This document shows, one piece after another, positions 23,557-34,260 of a stretch of DNA of 64,000 nt. The stretch covers positions 14,461,146 through 14,525,145 of the forward strand of contig CM048852.1 in NCBI GenBank assembly GCA_026545225.1. Reading direction: 5' to 3'. How positions within the stretch are numbered: position 1 is the first letter of the stretch; the number at the start of each line of letters is the position of its first letter. The position numbers and the translations under genes are program-made. The notes below the pieces were generated by a model. The model ran no database searches. It was not told the DNA's origin and saw nothing but the letters and a program-made list of their open reading frames with translations. The stretch is from Cornus controversa (Eukaryota; Streptophyta; Magnoliopsida; Cornales; Cornaceae).

Positions 23557-24230
23557 GAAAACAGAATAAGTGGGTTTATGATTGTAAGTTGTGGAAAGGA
23601 AAAGAAAAGTGAGATGAGATCTTGAAAGAAATAGAGCCAAATGATGGAAAAAAAATTGTGAAGCAGTGAGAAAAAAGGTCATATACAAAGCAAGCAGCCG
23701 GGGGTAGAGGCTAAAGCAGCAACTGCAGATCAAATTCTTGCTCCCTAACCGGATAAGACCCGGCTCTTGTTTGTCTGGTCTGTCCCACCGACTGCAAGCA
23801 CCGGTTCTAGCGTCTGCGTGTCTCACAAAGACACATACACAGCGTCTCAAATACGCCTCAGACTACTTGGTCTATCTCTCATCTCAAATACTCAAACAAA
23901 CTGAATAGAAGGTTCGTGAGTGTCTATATAACTTTTAGGCGTTATATCGTATGTGGTGTCCTATTCTAGATGATTATTTGCATAGAATTAAGCATTTTAT
24001 GCCCATGTTATTAAATCTTTTGTGTGATTAATCTTTTCTTAAGATTTTAACAAGCACTATTACAAAATATTCACTATAAAACTTGGGGGAATTCTATGTT
24101 TTTCTTTCCAATATAGTGAGGCATTGGCCTAAAATTGTGTAGTTGCAGAATTCCATTTTCAGCATTTCCCTTGTGACCACCATGATTATCATATTGTCAT
24201 TCATTTCTTACTATCAATTATGGTTATATG
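23557..24230. other. Non-coding segment of unit 1, possible untranslated exon and intron
   Basis: A GC-richer block around 23690-23870 (CCCTAACCGGATAAGACCCGG and following) is conserved with unit 2 (27795-27965) and ends around GGTTCGTGAGTGTC, where a GT could serve as splice donor. It looks like a captured promoter or 5' untranslated exon of one of the source genes; no coding match was found. The remainder to 24230 is intron-like. Confidence 0.4.
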
Positions 24231-24243
24231 TTTGGCTCCTTTT

Positions 24244-24381
24244 AACCTAAGGGGTTGGCTCAAGTAGATAAAGAACTTGGCCCTAGTGCCTAGCAAGCAC
24301 TAGGTCTAAGGATTAAGTCCTCTTGGGTGCAAACAATTCTTTGGGGGTGGGTGTGTGTACCAACTAGGGAAAAAAGAGAAA
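24244..24381 (+). mobile_element. tRNA-derived SINE, unit 1
   Basis: The 138-bp element starts AACCTAAGGGGTTGGCTC and ends in an A-rich tail (GGGAAAAAAGAGAAA). It is flanked by a perfect 13-bp target duplication, TTTGGCTCCTTTT (24231-24243 and 24382-24394). A box-A-like TTGGCTCAAGTAG and a weaker box-B-like GGATTAAGTCC give it a Pol III promoter layout. The wording matches a common plant tRNA-related SINE type as I remember it; no family name is claimed. Confidence 0.88.
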
Positions 24382-24592
24382 TTTGGCTCCTTTTTTGTAT
24401 TTCAGTGCCTGCTAATTTTACTAAGTTTTCAGGTCCATGGAAGAGCATGCTCTTATAAGTAGTTGTATACTTTATATTGATATGTACCTATTGTATTTCT
24501 TGTTGCATTATCTAGTTCTTGTTTTTGCTTTCTTTCATTTTTTGCTCTCTATTTGAAACATATTTAAAATTTTCTTGCTTTATTTATTATAG

Positions 24593-24703
24593 GTTTCACC
24601 GAGCTATCCTAAGAAAAACTCCTCCCAGATTTGCACCATGGAGCAGCACGTGCTTACACTTGTGTTAGAACTCTATGGGACACTCGAATACTCTGATTTG
24701 AAG
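24593..24703 (+). pseudogene. Unassigned 111-bp exon-like block, unit 1
   Basis: An AG acceptor (TTATTATAG) and a strong donor (AAG|GTAAGG) bracket exactly 37 open codons containing ICTMEQHVLTLVLELYG. The phase is neat and the block is conserved in unit 2 at 28698-28808, where a CAG codon has become a stop. I do not recognise the source gene; it is neither the WAPL nor the CHUP1 sequence I know. It may be a third captured gene fragment. Confidence 0.5.
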
Positions 24704-24848
24704 GTAAGGCGTGATAGTTAATGGTTGTTTTATGGTTATTCTTTTTTTAATGCTGTTGAAAACTGACAGAAGGGTTGTGTGGCATCTGCTTTGGTTATGT
24801 TATATCATCGTGATCAATAATATATGTTCTACCTCTCCTAGGAACATC

Positions 24849-26108
24849 CACGAATCTTTCCAACATAGGTACAAGAATCGTCAGGTTGCGATCCGGAAGA
24901 TATTCAGCTATTGCATTGCATATGTTCATACTTTCAGTTGAAAGGAATGCCAGAAGAATGGCTGCATAAGCTTCCACAATCATCTTCCTAGCTTCTCTCT
25001 CTCCCTGTACCACAGCTGCTTCATCATCCCAGGTCAACTGTTTCCCTTCATCTGTATCTCCTGCCCCCTAGTTTGCCAAAAAGATGGAACACAAAAGTGG
25101 AATTACATCCCTACAATTCTCGTCTTCCACTCCTTCTAAACCAGGCAAAGAAACAATGGCTAACGCAAGCCGGGATCTGTTACAACTATCCTTCTCTACC
25201 AAGTTTACAAGCAACCCCAAGATAACAACAAGAAAATCCAACTCTGGATCACTGAGATGTCTGTCATTTTGATGGTTAACTTCGACACTTGACTTGGAGA
25301 ATGAGGTACTATCTCTCATCTCACTGACAGGAGGAAAAAATGAGCTGAATGATGGGAAGTGGTTTGCAATCAATGAGGACAAGGTCTCCAGTCCTCCACA
25401 TCAAGCAATTTGTTGGTAGCCCACAGGGTTGTCATTTGTTAAGTTCATCAAAACCTTGATGGCTACAAGAAGGCAGTCTGCAAGAAGATTGGACTCTTTT
25501 TTGTCAACAACAGATGAACAAGAGACCTCACGAGAATGATGATTTTCGCCATCACCTGATTCTTGTTGGCTTAGCATCACTATGGACTAGAATCCATCTC
25601 CGTGATCTCACCCCTAGTTTTTGGTTATTTGAACACCTTGAAGTTCCACTGCATGAGCCTGATGTGGAAGAATGGATTCTCATCTTCAACAAGCAATTAT
25701 CAGCAGATGTGTTGGTAAATTAAGAGCTGGAATTAGAATTCCTTGACAGGCTAGCAAACAACCATTCACTGTTCTTAGATTCGCTGTGACTCCTCTAGGA
25801 AGTGGTCTGCTTTGTTCTACAGCACCATATAGAAGAACTGATGGACAAGATCTCATCACTGTCCACTTTGTTATCTTCCATTAAAGGCATTTCAGAAGCA
25901 TGACAAGCCCCATTGGAAAGATTATAAAACTCTTCCTTGTTGGAACTGCCCGAGGAACTCTTCAGTTTAGAAAAACCTGAAAGGATCTTGATGACATTAA
26001 TAATGAGTTTTGTAAAAGATCAAGGGGAGCCCTTGTAGTCAAACTTTCCATTTATTCCAGGCAAATGACTCTGATTATCGTTGCTAAGAAATGTGGCATT
26101 TTCAATGT
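24849..26108 (-). pseudogene. WAPL: WAPL-like fragment, central and C-terminal part, unit 2
   Basis: Same part of WAPL as in unit 1, read from 26108 downwards. The C-terminal end is better kept here: TWDDEAAVVQGEREARKMIV and EAYAAILLAFLSTESMNIC lead to LPDRNLTILVPMLERFV near 24850. A deletion of about 200 bp near 25612 removes the DPFAFDDDFEPSMWDLLSG portion. Further stops and shifts occur around 25400 and 25720. It ends at or near a natural exon edge (LERFV), after which the sequence leaves WAPL. Confidence 0.92.
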
Positions 26109-26139
26109 TAGTGGTGCCGGGCACCTTGATGGCGACAGC

Positions 26140-26883
26140 GACAGCGACGGCGACTTTGATGGAGACACAGGAATTTGGGGAAATGATGGATAATGTGGAT
26201 GAGGTGAATTTCGCTTTGGATGGGTTGAGGAAGGGCCAGCCTGCTAGGATTAGGCGGGCGAGTCTGTTGTCTTTGCTGTCTATATGTGGCACTATGTAGC
26301 AGTGGCAGCTTTTAAGAACTCATGGGATGGTGAAATCAATTATTGATGTTGTTTTGGTACTTAGCTTTGATGATTCACCTAGCAATCTAGCTGCTGCAGC
26401 ACTCTTCTACATTTTGACTAGTGATGGTCAGGATGATCACCTTTTGGATTCACCGGGTTACATTCGTTTCCTTATAAAATTGTTGACACCACTCGCCTCT
26501 GATGCTAGTAAAAGACAAAGTGCCAACCATCGGCCGTAAACTTCTAGCTTTACACAAGGATGCTCGTATTTTACAAGATGTTGTTAACGGAGTGGATTCT
26601 ACATCTGCTGCAATCATGCTCAAAGTTCAGGAGATTCTTGTAAGTTGCAAGGAAATGAAGTCAAGGGATGGCAATGACGCTGGAATGGGGAAGCCTGAGT
26701 TGAGACCAAAATGGATTGCTTTGTTGGCGATGGAGAAAGCTTGCTTATCTACAATTTCTCTTGAAGACACCACGGGTATTGGAAGGAAGACTCGTGGCCA
26801 CTTCAAGGAAAAATTATGAGAGCTTAGAGGACTTGATGAAGTCTATGAGGTCACCAGAATTGTCATTCCATTACGGAGGGATG
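26140..26883 (+). pseudogene. WAPL: WAPL-like fragment, N-terminal-side part, unit 2
   Basis: Earlier part of WAPL on the plus strand: TLMETQEFGEMMDNVDEV, NFALDGLRKGQPARIRRA, LLSLLSICGT, FDDSPSNLAAAALFYILTS, LLALHKDARILQDVVNGVD, KVQEILVSCKEMKS and TTGIGRKTRGHFKEKL. It keeps more of the ancestral wording than unit 1, for example LLSLLSICGT. It is broken by a stop after ICGTM, by a one-base shift near 26508 and by a stop after KEKL. It ends at a splice donor (26883). Confidence 0.92.
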
Positions 26884-27057
26884 GTAAGGACAAAGTTCAT
26901 ATTCAATACAAGAATCAAAGGATAATGTCAGTCTAGAAACTTCGGGGCTGCTTTTTAAATATTTGATAAACACGGAAAATAAACAATCAAATAGTACTTT
27001 TTGGTCACTTTTTTGAATTTTGTTTCTAAATATTTTGTATTGTTATGCTAATTACAG

Positions 27058-27362
27058 AAGTAGAAACACAAGTGATTTCATTAGGTTCTTTATCAAAGAA
27101 GTTGAGAATGTGCTTTCAGCAGACATTGATGATGGTGTGGCTTTTGTTAAATCGCTTAATGAGGAGCTCTTTTATGTGGTACATTTACTTTAAAGCCCTT
27201 CATTTCTTATCAGTTTTACCCAATAATTTTGTCGTAATTTCATGGCATTGCTTCAATTGTTTTCTTCAGGTTAACGGAAGGGCAGTGCTGAAACACTTCG
27301 ATTGGCCTGAGCTGAAGGCTGATGCATTGTAGGAAGCTGCATTCGGGTATTGTGATCTCAAG
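27058..27362 (+). pseudogene. CHUP1-like exon pair, unit 2
   Basis: Exon a is 27058-27178, the intron 27179-27269 and exon b from 27270. Exon b reads VNGRAVLKHFDWPELKADAL, closer to the functional CHUP1 wording than unit 1, then a stop where unit 1 has Q. Exon a lacks a few codons present in unit 1 at its start. As in unit 1 it follows the WAPL fragment in the same direction across a short intron. Confidence 0.87.
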
Positions 27363-27497
27363 AAGATTTTGTTTTCCTATCTTTGGTACTTTTTCTTTCT
27401 TCTAATCATATTTATTTTTGATATTTCAGTGGATCTTTTGCCAATGGCGTGACAATGGACTATTGAGATTTTTTTTTTGTTTCAATTTACCTTTTAG

Positions 27498-27652
27498 ATG
27501 ATGAGAATGAAAAGAGATGAAAAAAAGGAAAAAAAAAAAAAAGAAAGAAAAAAAAGGAAAAAAAAAAAAGAAAGAAAAAAAGGAAAAGAAAAAAGAAAAT
27601 GAAAAAATGGAAAAGAAAAAAGAGAAGAAAAACAGGAAGAAAAAAAGTATGA
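27498..27652 (+). repeat. Purine-rich (G/A) tract, unit 2
   Basis: Counterpart of the tract in unit 1, longer and more A-rich, with repeated GAAAGAAAAAAAGG-type words. It ends before GTATGATGAGTTG as in unit 1. Confidence 0.9.
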
Positions 27653-28338
27653 TGAGTTGAAAAAGAAAACAGAATAAGTGGGTTTAAGATTGTAAGTTGT
27701 GGAAAGGAAAAGAGAAGTGAGATGAGATCTTGAAAGAAATAGAACCAAATGATTGAAAATAAATTGAGAAGCAGTGAGAAAAATGGTCATATACAAAGCA
27801 AGCGGCTGGGGGCAGAGGCTAAAGCAGCAACTGCGGATCAAATTCTTGCTCCCTAACCGGATAAGACCGGCTCTTGTTTGTCTAGTCTGTCCCACCAACC
27901 GCATGCACCAGTTCTAGCATCTCCGTGTCTCACAAAGGCACATAAACAGCGTCTCAAATACGCCTCAGACTGCTTGGTCTCTATCTCATCTCAAATACTC
28001 AAACATACTGAATAGAAGGTTCGTGTGTGTCTTTATAACTTTTAGGCGTAATATCATTTGTGGTGTCCTATTCTAGATGATTATTTGCATAGAATTAAGC
28101 ATTTTCTGCCCGTGTTATTAAATGTTTTGTGTGATTAATCTTTTCTTAAGATTTTAACAAGCACTATTACAAAATATTCACTATAGAACATGGGGGAGTT
28201 CTTTGTTTTTCTTTCCAATATAGTTGAGGCATTGGCCTAAAATTGTGTAGTTGCAGAATTCCATTTTCAGCATTTCCCTTGTGACCACCATGATCATCAT
28301 ATTGTCATTCTTTTCTTACTATCAATTATGGTTATATG
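27653..28338. other. Non-coding segment of unit 2
   Basis: Matches 23557-24230 of unit 1 with scattered substitutions. No separate gene seen. Confidence 0.5.
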
Positions 28339-28351
28339 TTTGGCTCCTTTT

Positions 28352-28476
28352 AACCCAAGGGGTTGGCTCAAGTGGATAAAGAACTTGGCCCTAGTGCCTA
28401 GCAAGCATTAGGTCTATGGATGAAGTCCTAATTCTTTGGGGGTGGGTGTGTGTACCAACTAGGGAAAAAAGAGAAG
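28352..28476 (+). mobile_element. tRNA-derived SINE, unit 2
   Basis: Same insertion as in unit 1, with the same 13-bp flanking duplication TTTGGCTCCTTTT at 28339-28351 and 28477-28489. Box A here is TGGCTCAAGTGG (28364-28375), one base off the consensus. A deletion of about 13 bp after AAGTCC distinguishes it from the unit 1 copy. Sharing the insertion site proves that the SINE was present before the unit was duplicated. Confidence 0.88.
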
Positions 28477-28697
28477 TTTGGCTCCTTTTCTGTATTTCAG
28501 TGTCTGCTACTTCAGTCTAACTTTACTAAGTTCTCAGGTCCATTGAAGAGCATGCTCGCATAAGTAGTTGTATACTTTATATTGATATGTACCTATCGTA
28601 TTTCCTGTTGCATTTTCTTTTCCTTGTTTTTGCTTTCTTTCATTTTTTGCTCTCTGTTTGAAACATATTTAAAGTTTTCTTGCTTTATCTATTATAG

Positions 28698-28808
28698 GTT
28701 TCACCGAACTCTCCTGAGAAAAACTCCTCCCTGATTTGCACCATGGAGTAGCACGTGCTTACACTTGTGTTAGAACTCTATGGGACACTCAAATACTCTG
28801 GTTTGAAG
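28698..28808 (+). pseudogene. Unassigned 111-bp exon-like block, unit 2
   Basis: Same acceptor, donor and length as 24593-24703. The CAG codon after ICTME is TAG in this copy. Source gene not recognised. Confidence 0.5.
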
Positions 28809-28954
28809 GTAAGGCGTGATTGTTAATGGTTGTTTTATGGCTATTCTTTATTTAATACTATTAAAAACTGACAGAAGAGTTGTGTGGCATTTTCTTTGGT
28901 TATGTTATATCATCGTGATCAATAATATATGTTCTACCTTTCCTAGGAACTTCC

Positions 28955-30411
28955 ACAAATCCTTCCAACTCAGGTACAAGAACCGTCAGGTTGCGATCCG
29001 GGAGATAGTCAGCTATTGCATTGCATATCTTCATACTTTCAGTTGAAATGAATGCCAGAAGAAGGGCTGCATAAGCTTCCACAATCATCTTCTCAGCTTC
29101 TCTCCCTCCCTGTACCACAGCTACTTCAACATCCGACGTCAACTGCTTCCCTTCATCTTCTTCTCCTGCCCCTTGGTTGGCCAAAAGATGGAACACAGAA
29201 GTGGAATTACATCCCTACAATTCTCGTCTTCCACTCCTAAACCAGGCAAAGAAACAATGGCTGACGCAATCCGGGATCTGTTGCAACTATCCTTCTCTAC
29301 CAAGTTTACAAACAACCCCAAGATAGCAACAAGAAAATCTAACTCTGGATCAGTGAGATGTCTGTCATTTTGATGGTCAACTTCGACACTTGACTTGGAG
29401 AACGAGGTACTATCTCTCGTCTCACTGACAGGAGGAAAAAATGAGCTGAATGATGGGAAATAGTTTGCAATCAATGAGGAAAAGGTCTCCAGTCCTCCAC
29501 ATGAAGCAATTTGTTGACAGCCCATAGGGTTGTCATTTGTTAAGTTCATCAAAACCTTGACAGCTACAAGAAGGCAGTCTGCAAGAAGATTGGACTATTT
29601 TTCATCAACAGCAGATGAACAAGAGACCTCACGAGAGTGATGATTTTTGCCATCACCTAATACTTATTGGCTTAGCATCACTATGCACTGGCATCCATCT
29701 CCGTGATCTCACCCCTGATTTTTTGAGTTTGAGATACTCTATGTCTTCCCGACAATAAGTCCCACATAGAGGGCTCAAAATCATCTTCATCAAAAGCAAA
29801 AGGATCCTGGCTGTCCTCTAGAAGCTCGGACTTGATTTCTCCAGTAACCTTGGGTTCCTTGCTAAGACGAACGTTCATCCTGGAACCATCGTTACTTGCA
29901 GGTATTCCACTAGTTGAACTCCTTGACGTTCTATTAGAACTCCTTGAAGTTCCACTGCATGAGCCTGATGTGGAAGAATTGACTCTCATCTTCAACAAGC
30001 AATTATCAGCAGATGTGTTGGTAAATTCAGAACTGGAATTATAATTCCTGGACAGGCCAGCAAACAACCATTCACTGTTCTGAGATTTGCTGTGACTCCG
30101 CTGGGAAGTGGTCTGCTCTGTTCTACAACAGCATATAGAAGAACTGATGGATAAGAACTCATCACTGTCCACTTTGTTATCTTCCATTAAAGGCATTTCA
30201 GACGCACGACGAGCCCCATTGGAAAGATTATAAAATTATTCCTTGTAGGAACTTCCCAAGGAACTCTTCTGTAAAGAAAGACCTGAAAGGATCTTGATGA
30301 CATTAATAATGAGTTTTGTAAAAGATTGAGGGGAACCCTGTAGTCAAACTTTCCATTCATTCCGAGCAAGTAACTCTGATTATCCTTACTAAGAAATGTG
30401 GCATTTTCCAT
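28955..30411 (-). pseudogene. WAPL: WAPL-like fragment, central and C-terminal part, unit 3
   Basis: Read from 30411 downwards: MENATFLSKDNQSYLLG, the serine-rich part with LKMRVNSSTSGSCSGTSR, DPFAFDEDDFEPSMWDLLSG, MNLTNDNPMGCQQIASCGG, LDFLVAILGLFVNLVEKD, VIPLLCSIF, VQGGREAEKMIVEAYAALLL, and LPDRNLTVLVPELEGFV at the end. This is the most complete of the three minus-strand copies; it keeps the acidic FDEDDFEPS wording. It is still broken by shifts near 29170, 29690 and 30190. Confidence 0.93.
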
Positions 30412-30450
30412 GTCAGTGGTGCCGGCCACCTTGATGGCGACAGCGACGGC

Positions 30451-31098
30451 GACTTTGATGGAGGCACAGGAATTTGGGGAAATGATGGATAATGTGGATG
30501 AGGTGAATTTCGCTTTGGATAGGTTCAGAAAGAGCCAGCCTGCTCAGATTAGGCGGGCGAGTCTGTTGTCTTTGCTGTCTATATGTGGCACTGTGCAGCA
30601 GTAGCGGCTTTTAAGAACTCATGGGATGCCGAATCAATTATTGATGCTGTTTTGGTACTCAGCTTTGATGATTCACCTAGCAATCTGGCTGCTGCAGCAC
30701 TCTTCTACATTTTGACTAGTGATGGTCAGGATGATCACCTTTTGGATTCGGCGGGTTGCATTCGTTTCCTTATAAAATTGTTGACACCACTCGCCTCTGA
30801 TGCTAGTAAAAGACAAAGCACCAACCATCGGCCGCAATCTTCTAGCTTTACGCAAGGATGCTGGTATTTTACAAAATGTTGTTAACGGAGTGGATTTCAC
30901 ATCTGCTGCAATCATGCACAAAGTTCAAGAGATTCTTGTAAGTTACAAGGAAATGAAGTCAAGTGATGGCAATGATTCTGGAATGGGGAAGCCAGAGTTG
31001 AGTCCAAAATGGATTGCTTTGTTGGCGATGGTGAAAGCTTGCTTATCTACAATTTCTCTTAAAGACAGCACGAAGGAAGACAGGTGGCTACTTTAAGG
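30451..31098 (+). pseudogene. WAPL: WAPL-like fragment, N-terminal-side part, unit 3 (truncated)
   Basis: Matches the plus-strand WAPL part of units 1 and 2 (TLMEAQEFGEMMDNVDEV, LLSLLSICGTVQQ, LALRKDAGILQNVVNGVD, ELSPKWIALLAMVKACLST). It stops at about 31098 within the stretch equivalent to GGNFKEKL. The array ends here and palindromic repeat DNA follows. Internal shifts and stops make it non-functional. Confidence 0.92.
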
Positions 31099-31260
31099 AA
31101 ACCCACATTGATGGTCTTCCACAAATACTGGTACTTAATATGGGTTTTTAAGTACCAGTATTTGTTTAGTACTTAAAAACCCATATTTATGGTCTTCCAT
31201 TTATATATTGGGGTCCCAGTATTTGTTTAGTACTTAAAAACCCACATTGATGGGATTCAC
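31099..31260. repeat. Palindromic repeat block at the right edge of the array
   Basis: A perfect hairpin has 18-bp arms at 31121-31138 (ACAAATACTGGTACTTAA) and 31148-31165, with a 9-base loop. The words TTAGTACTTAAAAACCCA and GATGGTCTTCC or TATGGTCTTCC recur two or three times to 31255, so the block is built of inverted and direct copies of one short motif. No coding content. Confidence 0.85.
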
Positions 31261-31380
31261 GACAATTGATCATTGTGATTTGTTAGATGAGGTTAAATGG
31301 AAACTTGTAGGTTTGGTGAAAATATTATTCTGCTGACATTCTAATTTGTCTATGATGCAGGCGAATGCTAGGGCAGAAAT

Positions 31381-31581
31381 GAATGAATTTTCTGGCTTGG
31401 TTATTATTATCCTATCAGGTATAGTGTGTTTGTATCTCTCTCTCTCAAACACTATCGAATGAATTTTCTGTCTTGTTTATTGTTATCCTATCAGGTATAG
31501 TGTGTTTGTATCTCTCTCTCTCTCTCAAACACTATCACCAATACATGAGGTTTTCTCTCTCTCACACACACACACACACTT
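31381..31581. repeat. 76-bp tandem duplication followed by (CT)n(CA)n
   Basis: The stretch beginning GAATGAATTTTCTG recurs at 31457, and both copies end in a CT run plus AAACACTATC. The copies are nearly identical. A CT/CA microsatellite follows at about 31552-31581. An exon-like acceptor (GATGCAG) precedes the first unit at 31360; the short open stretch behind it (ANARAEMNEFSG) is not recognised. Confidence 0.85.
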
Positions 31582-31796
31582 TGACCCAAATGTTTTGGAT
31601 GTTCTTATTTTGCATTTTTTTAGAAGTAAATTTCAATATATTTTGCATGTAATTTGAAATAATTTTATCAAAGAATTATTACCAAAAATAAGAGGATTAT
31701 GTTTTGAATCAATTGAATAGGTTAAAATCATATTCATGGATCATAATTTTAATAATTATAGCATTTTTATAATATTTGTCTGGTTATGTTTATGAC

Positions 31797-34260
31797 TGTG
31801 GATGAATGGTTTGTGGTGTTGTGGTGTTTATACATGGATGAGGCTTTAGGGTTAATGTTTTTCAATGTATTTTTAAGGTTCATGTTTTTCAATGTATTTT
31901 TATGGCAATTGTAAAGGGCAAAATAATTGTTGTCTTAGGGCTAATTTATATTTTTTGCAAATTATTATGTATGTAATAGTTTGTTGAGAATCTCCAAGAA
32001 GATTTCATCAATGCAGTTCGTGCTGGAGGAGGGGTGTAGCTTTGTGGTTTTTTGTTTTGGTTAATCGGTTTTGCTACCTGGAGTCCGGATTAAGCTTCCA
32101 AGTTTGTTAGAGATATAGTGAGCCTCATTTATGGTTTTATATTTCTCTCTTATATTTTATATATAGTTATTCCATGAACATAACATATCCAATGTAAATA
32201 TGAAATCACATTGCTCTAGTCTAAATTTAATAATTATTAAATTAAAGTATGTTCGCCTTCGTAGATTGATTCATGACAAATATACATATTATTTTATTTT
32301 ATGTATTTATAAATATAAAGTTTATCTCGTATATTCATAATTTTCTATCTAATATATAATTACACTATAATTAATTATATTAAAATTATTGTTATATTTA
32401 TGTTATTTTGTGATACATATAAATATAGTTATGAATTTGTTAGTTTATAAAATTTTTAAATTGTATTTATGTGAAATAATCTATAAAAAAATTATCCTAT
32501 AATAATATTCTCATTTTACTAATAATTTTTAAATTGTAACAATATTGTATGATTATGTGTGATTGTGGATGAATCGTTTTACATGATTCGTGTGTTAAGG
32601 TTTTATGTTTTTCAATATATTTTTATGACAATTGTAAAGGGCAAAACAATTGTTGTCTTATGGCCAATTTATGGTTATTGCAAATTATTATGTGGTGAGA
32701 ATACATCTTCATGTAGAATTCTCATATGACTTGGCAATTCGTGCTGGTTGTGGTGCATGATTATTTATTGAGTTTTCATGATAGTTGGTCATGGTATTCA
32801 GGCTGACCCGTTTTGCCCGTTTTGTTACATGGATACCTGGTGTGGAGGAATTGCTTGAAGATTAAGTTTCGTAGTTAATTAGATTTGATGGATCACATTT
32901 ATATTTTGTATCTCTATTTATGGTTTTATATTTATTCATGAAATAATGTTTTAAGTTAATAACTAAATTTATGTTTATTGCAAATTTTTATGTGGTGAGA
33001 ATATAGAATTCTCACCAATCAAGAAAACCCTAGATAACCCATATGGCTTGGCAGGTTGTGGTGTGTGATTATTTATTAAGTTTTCATGGTAGTTGGTCAT
33101 GGTGTTCCGGCCGACCCATTTTGCTACATGGATACCTGGTGTGGAGGAATTGCTTGAAAATTAAGTTTCGTAGTTAATTAGATTTAGATGGATCTCATTT
33201 ATGTTTTTATATTTATTCCTATTTATGGTTTTATATTTATTCATGAAATAATGTTTTAAGTTAATAACTAAATTTATGTTTATTGCAAATTATTATGTGG
33301 TGGGAATACATCTTCATAGATGGATCTCATTTATGTTTTTATATTTATCTCTATTTATGGTTTTATATTTATTCATGAAATAATGTTTTAAGTTAATAAC
33401 TAAATTTATGTTTATTGCAAATTATTATGTGGTAGGAATACATCTTCATAGATGGATCTCATTTATGTTTTTATATTTATCTCTATTTATGGTTTTATAT
33501 TAAATTTATGTTTGTTGCAAATTATTATGTGGTTAGAATACATCTTCATGTAGAATTCTCACCAATCAAGAAAACCCTAGATAAGTGGTGCATGATTATT
33601 TATTGAGTTTTGATGGTAGTTGGTCATGGTGTTCGGGCTGACCCGTTTTGCCCGTTTTGCTACATGGATACATGGTGTGGAGAAATTGCTTGAAGATTAA
33701 GTTTCATAGTTAATTAGATTTTGATGGATCTCATTTATGTTTTTTTATCTCTATTTATGGTTTTATATTTATTCATGAAATAATGTTTTAAGTTAATCAC
33801 TAAATTTATGTTTATTGCAATTTTTTATGTGGTGAGAATACATCTTCATGTAGAATTCTCACAAATCAAGAAAACCCTAGATAACCTATATGATTTGGCT
33901 GGTTGTGGTGTGTGATTATTTATTAAGTTTTCATGGTAGTTGGTCATGGTGTTCGGGCTGACCCGTTTTGCTACATGGATACCTAGTGTGGAGGAATTGT
34001 TTAAAAATTAAGTTTCGTAGTTAATTAGATTTAGATGGATCTCATTTATGTTTTTATATTTATCTCTATTTATGATTTTATATTTATTCATGAAATAATG
34101 TTTTAAGTTAATAACTAAATTTATGTTTACTGCAAATTATTATGTGGTGAGAATACATCTTCATAGATGGATCTCATTTATGTTTTTATATTATCTCTAT
34201 TTATGGTTTTATATTTATTCATGAAATAATGTTTTAAGTTAATAATTATTAAATTATGAG
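31797..34260. repeat. Complex tandem repeat region
   Basis: Two levels of repetition are visible. A longer unit contains GTAGAATTCTCACCAATC, CAAGAAAACCCTAGATAA, TTGGTCATGGTGTTCGGG, CTGACCCGTTTTGC, ATGGATACCTGGTGTGGAGG and TTAAGTTTCGTAGTTAATTAG; versions start near 32708, 33005, 33548 and 33848. Within it a shorter unit of about 130 bp (GATGGATCTCATTTATG, TTTATATTTATTCATG, AAATAATGTTTTAAGTTAAT) is repeated at about 33180-33530 and 34030-34250. An older copy of the opening part (TTGTAAAGGGCAAAA) is at 31908 and 32631. No coding sequence seen. Confidence 0.85.

Larger units (their letters stand above)
20545..31098. repeat. Tandem array of scrambled WAPL/CHUP1 gene fragments
   Basis: The same junction word, around GTCAGGTTGCGATCCGG, recurs at about 20631, 24879 and 28986, giving units of about 4.1-4.25 kb. 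Unit 1 and unit 2 are full. Unit 3 stops at about 31098 inside WAPL. A scrap of a preceding unit, the purine tract and its GTATGATGAGTTG end, lies at 20545-20630. Each full unit holds, in plus-strand order: WAPL later part (minus strand), WAPL earlier part (plus strand), CHUP1-like exons (plus), purine tract, a GC-richer segment, SINE, and a 111-bp exon-like block. Units differ by roughly 5-10 percent by eye, so the amplification is moderately old. Introns are kept, so this arose by DNA duplication and not by reverse transcription. Confidence 0.92.

Noticed and set aside
23410-23850. 146-residue minus-strand frame rich in F, L and S, and its counterpart at 27494-27904
   Set aside because: These are the complement of the purine tract and neighbouring DNA; the F-rich sequence is an artefact of composition.
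20765-31098. WAPL copies as functional genes
   Set aside because: Each copy has several shifts or stops, and the two parts of the gene point in opposite directions, so no unit can give a WAPL protein.
31797-34260. CRISPR-like array
   Set aside because: Repeats are long, directly adjacent and degenerate with no unique spacers, in a plant genome.
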